Assembly: GCF_002256285.1 (NCBI RefSeq)
Contig: NZ_NKJE01000001.1
Location: 163,851 to 227,850, forward strand
Length of the DNA stretch: 64,000 nucleotides
Source: Flavobacterium sp. BFFFF1
GTDB taxonomy: Bacteria > Bacteroidota > Bacteroidia > Flavobacteriales > Flavobacteriaceae
Reading direction: 5' to 3'
Shown: positions 53,662 to 63,891 of the stretch, piece by piece
How the letters are laid out: each line of letters starts with the position of its first letter
Numbering within the stretch: the stretch's first letter is position 1
Position numbers and translations under genes: made by a program
The notes under the pieces: generated by a model
The model's input: only the letters and a program-made list of their open reading frames with translations
Told to the model about the DNA's origin: nothing
Database searches by the model: none

Positions 53662-54702
53662 ATGGAAAATAAACATATCCCACATTTTTTAAGCCCGGCA
53701 ATTGAGAATTTAGCCGATGTTGATCCAAATAAGCCCGAAATCGCCACTTACGAAATTGGAAATGCAAAAGGCATGAAGCTGTGTGCTACAAATTTTGGAG
53801 CGACCGTGATGTCACTTAAAGTTCCAGCAGGAACTCAACTGCTTGATGTGGTGCTCGGTTTCGATAATGTAGAAAATTACATGAGTTCATTTAGTCTTCC
53901 CAGTGCCCCTTACCTGGGAGCCACCGTCGGCCGTTACGCTGGTCGCATCGGAAATGCGGAATTTACATTAAACGGAAGAAAAATCAAGCTCGATAAAAAC
54001 AATGGCGAGAATTCACTTCATGGCGGGAATCAAGGGTTAAGCCGCGCACACTGGCAAGTGCAAAGTCTGTCGGGAAATGCTGTCGTATTCAGTTATAAAA
54101 GTCATGATGGCGAAGACTGTTTTCCGGGCGAACTGCAAATCAAGCTTACTTATCAGTTGTCGGACAATAACGAATTTATAGTTGAATATGAAGCGTTGGC
54201 TAAGGAAGATACTGTGATCAACCTTACACACCACAGCTATTTCAATCTGGAAGGCCATAAAGAGTCAGTTGTCAAACAAAAACTTTTTGTGAATTCAGAG
54301 AAATTCCTCGAAACAGATGGGCAAAATGTTCCAACAGGAAATCTTATTAACGTCGGCGTTTCTGAATTCGATTTCAGATTTCCCAAAAACTGTCCTGAAA
54401 AAATAGACAATACGTTCGTTCTAAATAAAAAGGACTCGCTTGCGGCGTCACTATACAGCATCAATAACCAGCTGAAAATGGAAGTCCATACAGACCAGCC
54501 TGGACTGCATCTCTATGTGGGTGGAAATTGCTTTAATCAAATTGATGGAAAGGAATATGCGAAATATCACGCAACAAGTGGCATTTGTTTTGAAACACAA
54601 AACTACCCGGATGCACCAAATCATGCGCATTTCCCCAATTCAATATTGAAAAAAGGTGAAGTATACCGGCACAAAACGATCTATCACTTTATCACTTTAT
54701 AA
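53662..54702 (+). CDS. galM: Aldose 1-epimerase (galactose mutarotase)
   Basis: 346 aa from the ATG at 53662; a longer reading would run into the promoter and the GntR gene. Family features: LDVVLGFDNVENYMSS, GATVGRYAGRIGNAEF, NGENSLHGGNQGL, LTHHSYFNLEGH (catalytic His) and a Glu in GICFETQNYPDAPNH. It interconverts alpha and beta galactose before GalK. First gene of the galactan locus. Confidence 0.95.
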   Translation: MENKHIPHFLSPAIENLADVDPNKPEIATYEIGNAKGMKLCATNFGATVMSLKVPAGTQLLDVVLGFDNVENYMSSFSLPSAPYLGATVGRYAGRIGNAEFTLNGRKIKLDKNNGENSLHGGNQGLSRAHWQVQSLSGNAVVFSYKSHDGEDCFPGELQIKLTYQLSDNNEFIVEYEALAKEDTVINLTHHSYFNLEGHKESVVKQKLFVNSEKFLETDGQNVPTGNLINVGVSEFDFRFPKNCPEKIDNTFVLNKKDSLAASLYSINNQLKMEVHTDQPGLHLYVGGNCFNQIDGKEYAKYHATSGICFETQNYPDAPNHAHFPNSILKKGEVYRHKTIYHFITL

Positions 54703-54712
54703 CATCACTACT

Positions 54713-55786
54713 ATGAAAAGTAAAATTTTATTATTGGCGTTTTTTATGCTCGCATTGCTTAACGCATGCTCGGGCGACGACAAAAAAACGGAGGAAAACC
54801 CGATATCGGAAGTATTCATTCGCGCGTCGGATATGTCAACATTGCCTGAAGCCGAATCCGCCGGGGCAGTTTATAAAAATGACAGCCAAACAGAAGATGC
54901 GCTGGCCACATTGAAAAATGCCGGATGCAATACCATCCGCATCCGTTTATGGAAAGACCCTGCCAATGCACATTCCGGGATGACTGAAGTTAAAGCACTG
55001 GCGCAACGCGTAAAAAATCTGGGTATGAAAGTGTGGCTGACCGTACATTACTCCGATACCTGGGCCGATCCCGGAAACCAAACCACACCCACCGCATGGC
55101 AAAACCTTTCTTTCACTGATCTTAAGGCAGCCGTTTCCGCTTATACTTCAACAGTCTTAAGCGAAATCCATCCTGATATCTTCCAAATAGGGAATGAAAC
55201 AAACGATGGGTTTTTATGGCCGAAAGGAAAGCTTACTACCAACGAAAACCAATATCTGGAACTGGTAAACGCAGCCAGCGCGACCATTCGCGCAGAAGCG
55301 CCCAATACCAAAATCATGCTGCACTTTGCCGGCCTTACATCTGCAGATTGGTTTTTTGGAAAAGTGTCTTCAGTAGATTACGACTATATCGGACTGTCTT
55401 ACTATCCGGTCTGGCACGGTAAAAGCCTCACCGATGTGAGGAACACCATTGACGCATTGGGTGCCGCTTATGGTAAAAAAGTTATCATTGCCGAAACCGC
55501 CTATCCTTTTACACTTGGATGGGAGGACTACACCAATAATATCGTGGGGCTGGACAATCAATTGATCCCGGCATTTCAGGCGACCCCTGCAGGACAGAAG
55601 AGTTTTCTCTCCTCTTTAAAAAATACTGTAAAAGCGAGCACAGCAGGTTTTGGGTTTGCGTATTGGGGTGGCGAATGGATTTCTTTCCGTGGCGATCAGG
55701 CAACAAACGGCTCTTCCTTTGAAAATCAAGCGCTTTGGGATTTCGATAATAACGCATTGCCGGTAATGGATGCTTTTGCCGAATAG
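54713..55786 (+). CDS. GH53 endo-beta-1,4-galactanase, lipoprotein form
   Basis: 357 aa from the ATG at 54713. Lipobox LNAC with Cys19 followed by SGDDKK, an acidic start resembling lipoprotein export signals for the cell surface in Bacteroidota. The (beta/alpha)8 GH53 domain has acid/base Glu162 (QIGNETNDG) and nucleophile Glu261 (IIAETAYPF), with VHYSDTWADPG also typical. It cuts beta-1,4-galactan, as in arabinogalactan I or pectin side chains. A second GH53 gene starts one base after its stop. Confidence 0.93.
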   Translation: MKSKILLLAFFMLALLNACSGDDKKTEENPISEVFIRASDMSTLPEAESAGAVYKNDSQTEDALATLKNAGCNTIRIRLWKDPANAHSGMTEVKALAQRVKNLGMKVWLTVHYSDTWADPGNQTTPTAWQNLSFTDLKAAVSAYTSTVLSEIHPDIFQIGNETNDGFLWPKGKLTTNENQYLELVNAASATIRAEAPNTKIMLHFAGLTSADWFFGKVSSVDYDYIGLSYYPVWHGKSLTDVRNTIDALGAAYGKKVIIAETAYPFTLGWEDYTNNIVGLDNQLIPAFQATPAGQKSFLSSLKNTVKASTAGFGFAYWGGEWISFRGDQATNGSSFENQALWDFDNNALPVMDAFAE

Positions 55787-55787
55787 C

Positions 55788-56894
55788 ATGAAAAATTTGT
55801 TGTTTTATTTCCTGTTGCTTTTGGGCCTACAATCGTTTTCGCAGGATCGGAGAGTTTATATCGGCGCGGATCTTTCTTACGTAAACGAAATTGAGGACGG
55901 TGCCGCACATTTCAGCAAAGCCGGAAAAAAAACAGATCCCTATGCCCTATTTGCAAAAAAAGGCTGCAACATCGTGCGTTTAAGGTTGTGGCATTCCCCG
56001 GAATTCGCTCCGTATTCAAACCTGGCTGACGTAAAAAAATCGATTCGCCGGGCAAAAGCACAGGGCATGCAGGTGTTACTCGATTTTCATTATTCTGATA
56101 CCTGGGCTGATCCGGGACGGCAGGAAATTCCAAAAGCCTGGGCAAAAATAACGGATTTGAATGTCCTCGGCGACAGTATTTACAATTACACTTTCAACAC
56201 ACTGATTCATTTGTCCAAAGCGCACCTGCTTCCGGAAATGGTGCAGGTAGGAAACGAAACAAACAGCGAAATACTACAGCCACCCGGCAAAGCGAAAGAC
56301 AGCATCAATTGGAAACGCAATAGTTTCTTATTTAACAAAGGGCTGAAAGCAGTCAGGGATGCTTCCAAAACGCTAAACATAAAAATTGAGTCGCTGCTTC
56401 ACATTGCCCAACCCGAAAATGCCTTGAAATGGTTTGAACAAGCTGCTAAAAACGGGATAACCGATTTTGATGTCATCGGGATTTCGTATTACCCAATTTG
56501 GTCCAAATTTAAATTCGAAGAATTGCCAACTGCCATCAACACGTTAGTCAACACTTATAAAAAGAACCTGATCGTTGTCGAAACTGCATATCCTTACACC
56601 ATGCAAAACATAGACAAAGCCAACAACATCCTTACCGAAAAAGCACTGATCGAAGGTTACCCGGCAACACCGAGCGGACAGCTGAATTATCTCGTTGATC
56701 TGACGAAGTTAGTAATCAACGCCGGCGGAAATGGCGTAATCTACTGGGAACCTGCCTGGGTTACTTCGTCATGCAAAACAATGTGGGGCGAAGGTTCGCA
56801 TTGGGACAATGCAACTTTTTTTGACGCAGCAAATAACAACGAGGCACTTCCCGCTTTTGATTTTTTTAACCCAAGGAACTACATCAAACACTAA
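55788..56894 (+). CDS. GH53 endo-beta-1,4-galactanase, non-lipoprotein form
   Basis: 368 aa from the ATG at 55788. Ordinary signal peptide (LLFYFLLLLGLQSFSQ, cleavage near 19) without lipobox, so probably periplasmic. Catalytic Glu157 (QVGNETNSE) and Glu265 (VVETAYPY) are intact; DFHYSDTWADPG is conserved. It is clearly diverged from the GH53 upstream rather than a recent duplicate. Its stop overlaps the galK start by one base. Confidence 0.93.
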   Translation: MKNLLFYFLLLLGLQSFSQDRRVYIGADLSYVNEIEDGAAHFSKAGKKTDPYALFAKKGCNIVRLRLWHSPEFAPYSNLADVKKSIRRAKAQGMQVLLDFHYSDTWADPGRQEIPKAWAKITDLNVLGDSIYNYTFNTLIHLSKAHLLPEMVQVGNETNSEILQPPGKAKDSINWKRNSFLFNKGLKAVRDASKTLNIKIESLLHIAQPENALKWFEQAAKNGITDFDVIGISYYPIWSKFKFEELPTAINTLVNTYKKNLIVVETAYPYTMQNIDKANNILTEKALIEGYPATPSGQLNYLVDLTKLVINAGGNGVIYWEPAWVTSSCKTMWGEGSHWDNATFFDAANNNEALPAFDFFNPRNYIKH

Positions 56895-58063
56895 TGAAGA
56901 AAAAACTGATCCGCAATACTGTCGCGAAATTTGAAAAGGAATTTGGTGCTCCACCAGAAAACCTATTTCTCGCACCGGGACGAATTAACATCATCGGGGA
57001 GCATGTCGATTACAACAATGGTTTCGTATTACCAGCCGCAATCAATAAATACATTTGTTTTGCAGTTTCCGAAAGCCATTCCAACCAATGTTCGATTATC
57101 GCCATTGACCTGAACGAGAAATTTACCTTCAGCCTCGACAACCCAATAAACCCTGCCACGATCATGTGGCCCAATTACATGTTGGGTGTGCTGGCCCAAT
57201 TCATCGAAAAACAAATGCCTGTCAAAGGATTTAACCTTGCCTTCAGCAGTACCATCCCCATGGGTGCCGGCCTTTCATCATCTGCCGCTGTAGAATGCGG
57301 ATTTGGCTATGCGATGAACAAAATGTTTTCATTGGGCCTTACAAATGCGGAAATTGCAGTAACGGGGCAAAAAGCCGAGCATACATTTGCCGGAGTCAAT
57401 TGCGGCATTATGGACCAGTTTGCAAGTGTTTTCGGCAAGAAAAACAAAGTAATTAAACTGGATTGCGATACGCTCGAACACGAATACCACAACGCCGATT
57501 TCAGGAACTATGCATTGCTTTTACTCGACAGTAAAGTCAAGCACACACACCTGACTTCAGGTTACAACGACCGCCGCCGCGAAACGGAGCGGGGATTGTC
57601 TATTGTTAAAGAGCATTGCCCCTACGTCAATAATTTCAGGGACTGTACAGAAGTGCAGTTGCTCGAACTGCGCGAGAAACTTGGAGAAGTCAGCTTCCGC
57701 CGCTGTCATTTTGTGGTAAAAGAAATCCAAAGGGTGCTCGATGCCGTCGATGCGCTGGATAATTCTGATTTCCTGCGTTTGGGACGGTTGATGACAGAAA
57801 CCCACCACGGACTTTCGAAAGAATATGAGGTGAGTTGTGCTGAGATTGACTTTCTGGTCGAAACCGCGCTGAAGGAAAAATCGGTTTTGGGCGCCAGGAT
57901 GATGGGCGGTGGCTTCGGAGGCTGCGCCATCTGCCTCGTAGAGAAAGACAAAGTGGACCACATCATTGAAACGGTTTCAAGTGCCTACAGCGACAACTTC
58001 GGGATTGCATTGGAGCCCTATAAAATAAAAATATCAAAAGGAACTTCGGTTCATAAAATGTAA
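56894..58063 (+). CDS. galK: Galactokinase
   Basis: 389 aa. The GHMP kinase signature is complete: APGRINIIGEHVDYNNG at 27-43, PMGAGLSSSAA for ATP binding, and MMGGGFGGCAICLV near the C-terminus. It phosphorylates galactose to galactose 1-phosphate with ATP. Overlaps the second GH53 by one base; galT follows 38 bp later. Confidence 0.97.
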   Translation: MKKKLIRNTVAKFEKEFGAPPENLFLAPGRINIIGEHVDYNNGFVLPAAINKYICFAVSESHSNQCSIIAIDLNEKFTFSLDNPINPATIMWPNYMLGVLAQFIEKQMPVKGFNLAFSSTIPMGAGLSSSAAVECGFGYAMNKMFSLGLTNAEIAVTGQKAEHTFAGVNCGIMDQFASVFGKKNKVIKLDCDTLEHEYHNADFRNYALLLLDSKVKHTHLTSGYNDRRRETERGLSIVKEHCPYVNNFRDCTEVQLLELREKLGEVSFRRCHFVVKEIQRVLDAVDALDNSDFLRLGRLMTETHHGLSKEYEVSCAEIDFLVETALKEKSVLGARMMGGGFGGCAICLVEKDKVDHIIETVSSAYSDNFGIALEPYKIKISKGTSVHKM

Positions 58064-58101
58064 TTTGGGTCCCGATAGCCATCTTGACAAAACCTCCTAA
58101 T

Positions 58102-59148
58102 ATGAAAACATTCGACAGCAATGAACATCCCCACCGCCGTTATAATCCGCTGACAGGCGAATGGATTCTCGTTTCCCCACACCGATCCAAACGTCCCTGG
58201 CAGGGACAAAAAGAAGCTGTCTCAGGCAACACGCTGCCGGCATATGATCCGGAATGCTATCTGTGCGCAGGTAATGTTCGCTCGAACGGTGAACAAAATG
58301 CTGATTATAAAGACGTCTACATTTTTGACAATGATTTCCCGGCGTTACTCAACGATGAAATGCCATCCGAAATCAATACAGATCCGTTGTTCCGGTACCG
58401 ACCGGAGCGCGGCATCAATCGCGTGGTTTGCTTTTCTCCAGAGCATAACCTGACCATCCCCGAAATGGAACTTGATGCCATCGAAAAAATAGTCTCGGCC
58501 TGGACACAGCAATATCTGGACCTTGGCGGCAAAGACTTCATCAACCATGTCCAGATTTTTGAAAACAAAGGGGCAGTCATGGGTTGTAGCAACCCACATC
58601 CGCATGGGCAAATCTGGGCGCAGTCATCGATTCCAACTCAGGTTGAGAAAACACAGAAAAACCTGGACCGATACTATCAGAAAAACAAAAGCAGCCTGCT
58701 CCAGGATTACCTTGAACACGAACTGAAACGCAAAGAGCGCATCGTGCTGGAAAATGAACATTTTGTGGTACTGGTGCCATTTTGGGCCATCTGGCCTTAC
58801 GAAACGATGATTATCAGCAAAAGGCATTTCGGCAGCCTGATTTCGATGAGCAATGAAGAAAAAAGTGCGTTTGCTGCCGCCATGAAAAGCATCACGGTAA
58901 AATACGACAACCTGTTTGAAACCTCATTCCCTTATTCATCCGGAATCCACCAGGCGCCTACCGACAAGGCTGCGCATCCGGAGTGGCATTTTCACATGCA
59001 CTTCTATCCGCCGCTGCTCAGGTCAGCGAGTGTGAAGAAATTCATGGTAGGCTATGAAATGTTGGGTGAAGCCCAGCGGGACATTACACCTGAAAAAAGT
59101 GCCGAAATTTTGCGGCAGCTTCCTGATACACATTACAAAAAACGTTAA
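58102..59148 (+). CDS. galT: UDP-glucose:galactose-1-phosphate uridylyltransferase
   Basis: 348 aa from the ATG at 58102; an in-frame TTG 18 bp upstream is not needed. HRRYNPLTGEWILVSPHRSKRPWQG is split around residues 11-35; metal cysteines C52 and C55; nucleophile His168 in NPHPHGQIW. It turns Gal-1-P and UDP-Glc into UDP-Gal and Glc-1-P. No galE is present in the window. Confidence 0.97.
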   Translation: MKTFDSNEHPHRRYNPLTGEWILVSPHRSKRPWQGQKEAVSGNTLPAYDPECYLCAGNVRSNGEQNADYKDVYIFDNDFPALLNDEMPSEINTDPLFRYRPERGINRVVCFSPEHNLTIPEMELDAIEKIVSAWTQQYLDLGGKDFINHVQIFENKGAVMGCSNPHPHGQIWAQSSIPTQVEKTQKNLDRYYQKNKSSLLQDYLEHELKRKERIVLENEHFVVLVPFWAIWPYETMIISKRHFGSLISMSNEEKSAFAAAMKSITVKYDNLFETSFPYSSGIHQAPTDKAAHPEWHFHMHFYPPLLRSASVKKFMVGYEMLGEAQRDITPEKSAEILRQLPDTHYKKR

Positions 59149-59176
59149 CTTCCAACACTAAAATTTATTTCGGCTT

Positions 59177-60862
59177 ATGAGCACATTATCTACCCAGGAC
59201 TATATCGTTTTCTTTTGTTATTTTATACTGATCGTTGGTTACGGTTTGTGGATTTATCGCAAAAAGAAAAAAGACGAAACGTCGAGTAAGGATTACTTTC
59301 TTGCCGAAGGATCGCTGACATGGTGGGCAATTGGTGCGTCGTTAATCGCGAGTAATATCAGTGCTGAGCAATTTATTGGCATGAGCGGAAGCGGTTTCAA
59401 GCTGGGACTGGCGATTGCCACTTATGAATGGATGGCGGCCATCACACTGATTATTGTCGCGGTATTCTTTATTCCTGTATACCTAAAAAATAAGATTTTC
59501 ACCATGCCACAGTTCCTGAATCAGCGGTATAACGGAACTGTTGCCATGATTATGGCTGTGTTCTGGCTGTTGCTGTATGTCGTCGTGAATTTGATGTCGA
59601 TTCTTTATCTGGGTGCCTTAGCAATCCATGGGATTTCGGGGTTAGACATTTATTTGTGTATTGGCCTGCTTTCTTTGTTTGCGATTTTCATCACGTTGGG
59701 TGGAATGAAAGTAATCGGCTACACGGATGTAATTCAGGTATTTTTCCTGATCCTGGGTGGCCTGGTCGCCACCTATATTGCGTTAGACCTGGTGGGGGAA
59801 AAATTCGGACACCCGGGCATCCTCAATGGGTTTAAACTGCTTACGACCAAGGCCAATGATCATTTTCACATGATTTTTGATAAATCGAATCCAAATTATA
59901 TGGATCTTCCCGGCATATCCGTTTTGGTGGGTGGAATGTTAATCACGAACCTGAATTACTGGGGATGTAACCAGTATATCACACAGCGCGCGCTCGGTGC
60001 AGACCTGAAAACGGCCAGGGCAGGAATCCTGTTCAGTGCCTTCCTTAAATTGCTGATGCCTTTGATTGTAGTCATCCCGGGAATCGCTGCGTATGTACTT
60101 TATCAACAGGGAATGTTTCACACTGAAATGCTTGACTCGCACGGAATTGTAGATGTAAATAAGGCGTATCCAACGCTATTGAATTTGCTGCCTACAGGAT
60201 TAAAAGGAGTGGCTTTTGCGGCGTTGACCGCGGCGATTGTAGCATCCCTGGCCGGTAAGGCAAACAGTATTGCAACGATTTTCTCCCTTGACATTTACAA
60301 AAAGGCCATCAATAAAGACGCTGACGATAAGACCGTAGTTCGGGTCGGGAAGATGACTGTCGTCGTGGCGATGGTCATGGCCATCATCCTGGCTTTGGTT
60401 ATCGGCGAAAGACTGATGGGAGAAGGCAAACAGGGATTCCAATACATCCAGGAATACACTGGATTTGTGAGCCCGGGCGTATTTGCAATGTTCCTGCTTG
60501 GTTTCTTCTGGAAAAAAACGACTTCCAATGCGGCTTTGTTTTCAATGATTGGCGGTTTTGTATTGTCTATATTGCTTAAATTCCTGCCTGGCTTTATGGA
60601 CCTTTCCTTTTTATATAGCACGGGCTGGGCAGTGCCTAATGGCAAAGGGGTTTACGAAATCCCTTTTATTGACCGTATGGGCATTGTCTTTGCAGTTTGC
60701 GTTGCGGGAATGTATGTCATTAGCAAATATGAAACCCGCAATGGGGTACAACCCAATGGACTTGAAGTGGACAAGTCGATGTTTAAAACAAATGCCGGAT
60801 TTACTGTTGGTGCGATTATTGTATGCGCCATCACCGCTGCGTTGTACATGTTGTTCTGGTAA
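59177..60862 (+). CDS. Sodium/sugar symporter of the SSS family (SGLT-like)
   Basis: 561 aa with about 14 transmembrane helices. KDYFLAEGSLTWWAIGASLIASNISAEQFIGMSGSG at residues 38-73, in pieces, is the hallmark SGLT N-terminal region; NYWGCNQYITQRALGA is also typical of vSGLT-like sodium/galactose transporters. It probably imports galactose released by the galactanases. It lies 28 bp after galT and ends the operon at a hairpin. Confidence 0.92.
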   Translation: MSTLSTQDYIVFFCYFILIVGYGLWIYRKKKKDETSSKDYFLAEGSLTWWAIGASLIASNISAEQFIGMSGSGFKLGLAIATYEWMAAITLIIVAVFFIPVYLKNKIFTMPQFLNQRYNGTVAMIMAVFWLLLYVVVNLMSILYLGALAIHGISGLDIYLCIGLLSLFAIFITLGGMKVIGYTDVIQVFFLILGGLVATYIALDLVGEKFGHPGILNGFKLLTTKANDHFHMIFDKSNPNYMDLPGISVLVGGMLITNLNYWGCNQYITQRALGADLKTARAGILFSAFLKLLMPLIVVIPGIAAYVLYQQGMFHTEMLDSHGIVDVNKAYPTLLNLLPTGLKGVAFAALTAAIVASLAGKANSIATIFSLDIYKKAINKDADDKTVVRVGKMTVVVAMVMAIILALVIGERLMGEGKQGFQYIQEYTGFVSPGVFAMFLLGFFWKKTTSNAALFSMIGGFVLSILLKFLPGFMDLSFLYSTGWAVPNGKGVYEIPFIDRMGIVFAVCVAGMYVISKYETRNGVQPNGLEVDKSMFKTNAGFTVGAIIVCAITAALYMLFW

Positions 60863-60872
60863 AATAATTGCG

Positions 60873-60901
60873 TTTTTTCACGAAAGGCCATTGTGAAAAA
60901 C
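60873..60901 (+). terminator. Terminator of the galactan/galactose operon
   Basis: TTTTTCAC / GTGAAAAA stem around 11 nt; AT-rich with no long T run after it, so it may be weak. Confidence 0.5.
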
Positions 60902-61089
60902 CGATTATCAGTCGTTGCCTTTTTGTCGCAATTACGGTATTCGCACAGGATGTCATTTGCATTGCAATTATTTCACACCAACCTGCTGCGTTATTGCCGG
61001 AATGCGATGATTACCGGAACTGTAGTCGTTAGGTGTTGAGTGCATACAATCTTGTAAAGGTAGTGCGGGCTTTTGAATTTATTGGGAGG
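60902..61089. other. Non-coding stretch with a possible decayed coding remnant
   Basis: Most of the 319-bp gap between the symporter and the next gene. One frame from about 60893 reads EKPIISRCLFVAITVFAQD, which looks like a signal-peptide fragment, but it stops after about 45 codons and matches no family I know. The rest of the gap is the repeat element at 61090. Confidence 0.3.
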
Positions 61090-61174
61090 TTTAGCCCGGA
61101 TGGAAGCGGCATCCTTTTTATTTTTTCTTTAAAAATAAAAAGATACAGCGGACAGCCGGATCAGCTCCTGAAAA
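61090..61174. repeat. AGCGGCATCC repeat element, copy 3
   Basis: TTTAGCCCGGATGGAAGCGG, CATCCTTTTTATTTTTTC, AAATAAAAAGATACAGCGG, ACAGCCGGATCAGCTCCTG in order: the best-preserved copy of the family. The TTTTTATTTTT and AAAAATAAAAA arms can form a long hairpin. Confidence 0.75.
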
Positions 61175-61181
61175 GCCAATT

Positions 61182-61709
61182 TCAAATCAAAGCAGGGTCA
61201 ACACGGTGAAAATTTCCCTTTTCAGTAGCGTCAAGCAGGTTTATTTTTAATTTTAAAGCTACTTTAGCCGCAAATTGCATTGCACTTTTTTTGTTTTCGA
61301 AAGCGTACATATTGTAATGCTTATTCCGTTGATACCAAAGATTGACCTGATAATATCCTTTACCATCAAGAAAAACGGAGACATATTCCAACCGGGGAAT
61401 TTCTGAATGTATGTTCCTATAAAATGGGCCAACATAAAATTTAGAGATTATCCTGTTTTTATCCAGATCGATCATTACGGACTTCATTATTGACAAAGAT
61501 ATTCCCCCCGAAAGCGCCATTGCAGCCCATTTTAAATCGCCAATGAATTGCTTACTTGATGAGCCAATGATCGCATACTCGCGCGTTATCAGAAACATAT
61601 CATATAAGAAATAAAACATTGCTGTAAAAAGTACGGCGGCCAGGAACGTCTTCCAAAGCGGCCTCCTTCCTTGGTGAACAACCAGTTCGAACTTGTTTTC
61701 TTCTTTCAT
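61182..61709 (-). CDS. Small membrane protein of unknown function
   Basis: 175 aa from the ATG at 61709; an in-frame start 27 bp upstream lies inside the terminator hairpin. Two hydrophobic segments (about 24-46 and 62-80) are followed by a soluble C-terminal domain that may be PH-like (RIISKFYVGPFYRNIHSEI...YYQVNLWYQRNKHYNMYAFE). No family recognised. The start follows the atpC terminator by about 17 bp, so expression may depend on read-through. Confidence 0.65.
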   Translation of the reverse strand: MKEENKFELVVHQGRRPLWKTFLAAVLFTAMFYFLYDMFLITREYAIIGSSSKQFIGDLKWAAMALSGGISLSIMKSVMIDLDKNRIISKFYVGPFYRNIHSEIPRLEYVSVFLDGKGYYQVNLWYQRNKHYNMYAFENKKSAMQFAAKVALKLKINLLDATEKGNFHRVDPALI

Positions 61710-61725
61710 GCCATAAAAATAAAAA

Positions 61726-61750
61726 AAGCCTGACAAATCTGCCAGGCTTT
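61726..61750 (-). terminator. Terminator behind atpC
   Basis: AAAGCCTG / CAGGCTTT stem; the minus strand continues in a run of seven T. Confidence 0.85.
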
Positions 61751-61772
61751 ATAAAACGATATTGGGTCGGCT

Positions 61773-62054
61773 TTAATCCGCCAAAACAATTACTTTATTG
61801 TCATTCATTTCAATCGTACCGGAGTTGATGGACAACACGTAAGTGTTGTTATCCACTTTCAAAAATTGGTCGGCTACTTCTTTCCCAAAGTGAAAGGCAT
61901 TGGCAACGATTTTAATATCGCCTGCTTTCAGGATTGAAACGATTGGCGCGTGGTGGTTCAGGATCTGGAACGAACCGTCTACACCAGGCAGCGTAACTGA
62001 AGTCACTTCACCTTTAAAAAGGGAGGCTTCGGGAGAAACTATTTCTAAAATCAT
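61773..62054 (-). CDS. atpC: ATP synthase F1 subunit epsilon
   Basis: 93 aa, only the N-terminal beta-barrel domain (LEIVSPEASLFKGEVTSVTLPGVDGSFQILNHHAPIVS, in parts). The C-terminal helical hairpin found in E. coli epsilon is absent, as is usual in this phylum. Follows atpD after an 80-bp gap filled by AT-rich repeats. Confidence 0.95.
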   Translation of the reverse strand: MILEIVSPEASLFKGEVTSVTLPGVDGSFQILNHHAPIVSILKAGDIKIVANAFHFGKEVADQFLKVDNNTYVLSINSGTIEMNDNKVIVLAD

Positions 62055-62060
62055 AATTTT

Positions 62061-62134
62061 GAATTAAGAATTAAGAATTAGGAATTAAGAATTCGGCAAT
62101 GCACCGTAATTCATAATTTATAATTCATAATTAA

Positions 62135-62137
<3 letters not shown>
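62061..62137. repeat. AT-rich repeat between atpD and atpC
   Basis: GAATTAAGAATTAAGAATT... faces CGTAATTCATAATTTATAAT... in inverted orientation. Similar in make-up to the element between rpsB and tsf. Confidence 0.6.
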
Positions 62138-63646
<1,509 letters not shown>

Positions 63647-63716
63647 TTATGTATTTATTAAATAGCTATTTAGGTTTGGGAACGAACAGGCAAAAAACAC
63701 CTCTTTTTTCCGAGTG

Positions 63717-63746
63717 CAAAGATAATTTTTTAAAATATAAAATCAA
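63717..63746 (-). promoter_or_regulatory. Promoter of atpD-atpC
   Basis: On the minus strand TTG (63746-63744), 19 nt, TATCTTTG (63724-63717), followed by GCA: full match to the Bacteroidota consensus. Leader about 67 nt. Confidence 0.75.
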
Positions 63747-63841
63747 TAATTTTTTGAGAAAAAAATATTCCCTTTTTGCGTTATTGTTTAGTACAGCGCT
63801 ATAATACTGATAAATTACATTCATCGATATCATTCAAATAA

Positions 63842-63870
63842 AAAACCATTCCTTGCAGGGAATGGCTTTC
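63842..63870 (-). terminator. Terminator of the gene entering from the right edge
   Basis: CCATTCC / GGAATGG stem with TTGCA loop; on the minus strand followed by TTTTTTATTTG. Confidence 0.8.
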
Positions 63871-63891
63871 TAATAGACGGTCAATACGGAT

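Noticed and set aside
60893-61040. Signal-peptide-like fragment as a small gene
   Set aside because: The frame has no proper start, ends after about 45 codons and has no promoter or terminator; kept only as a possible remnant.
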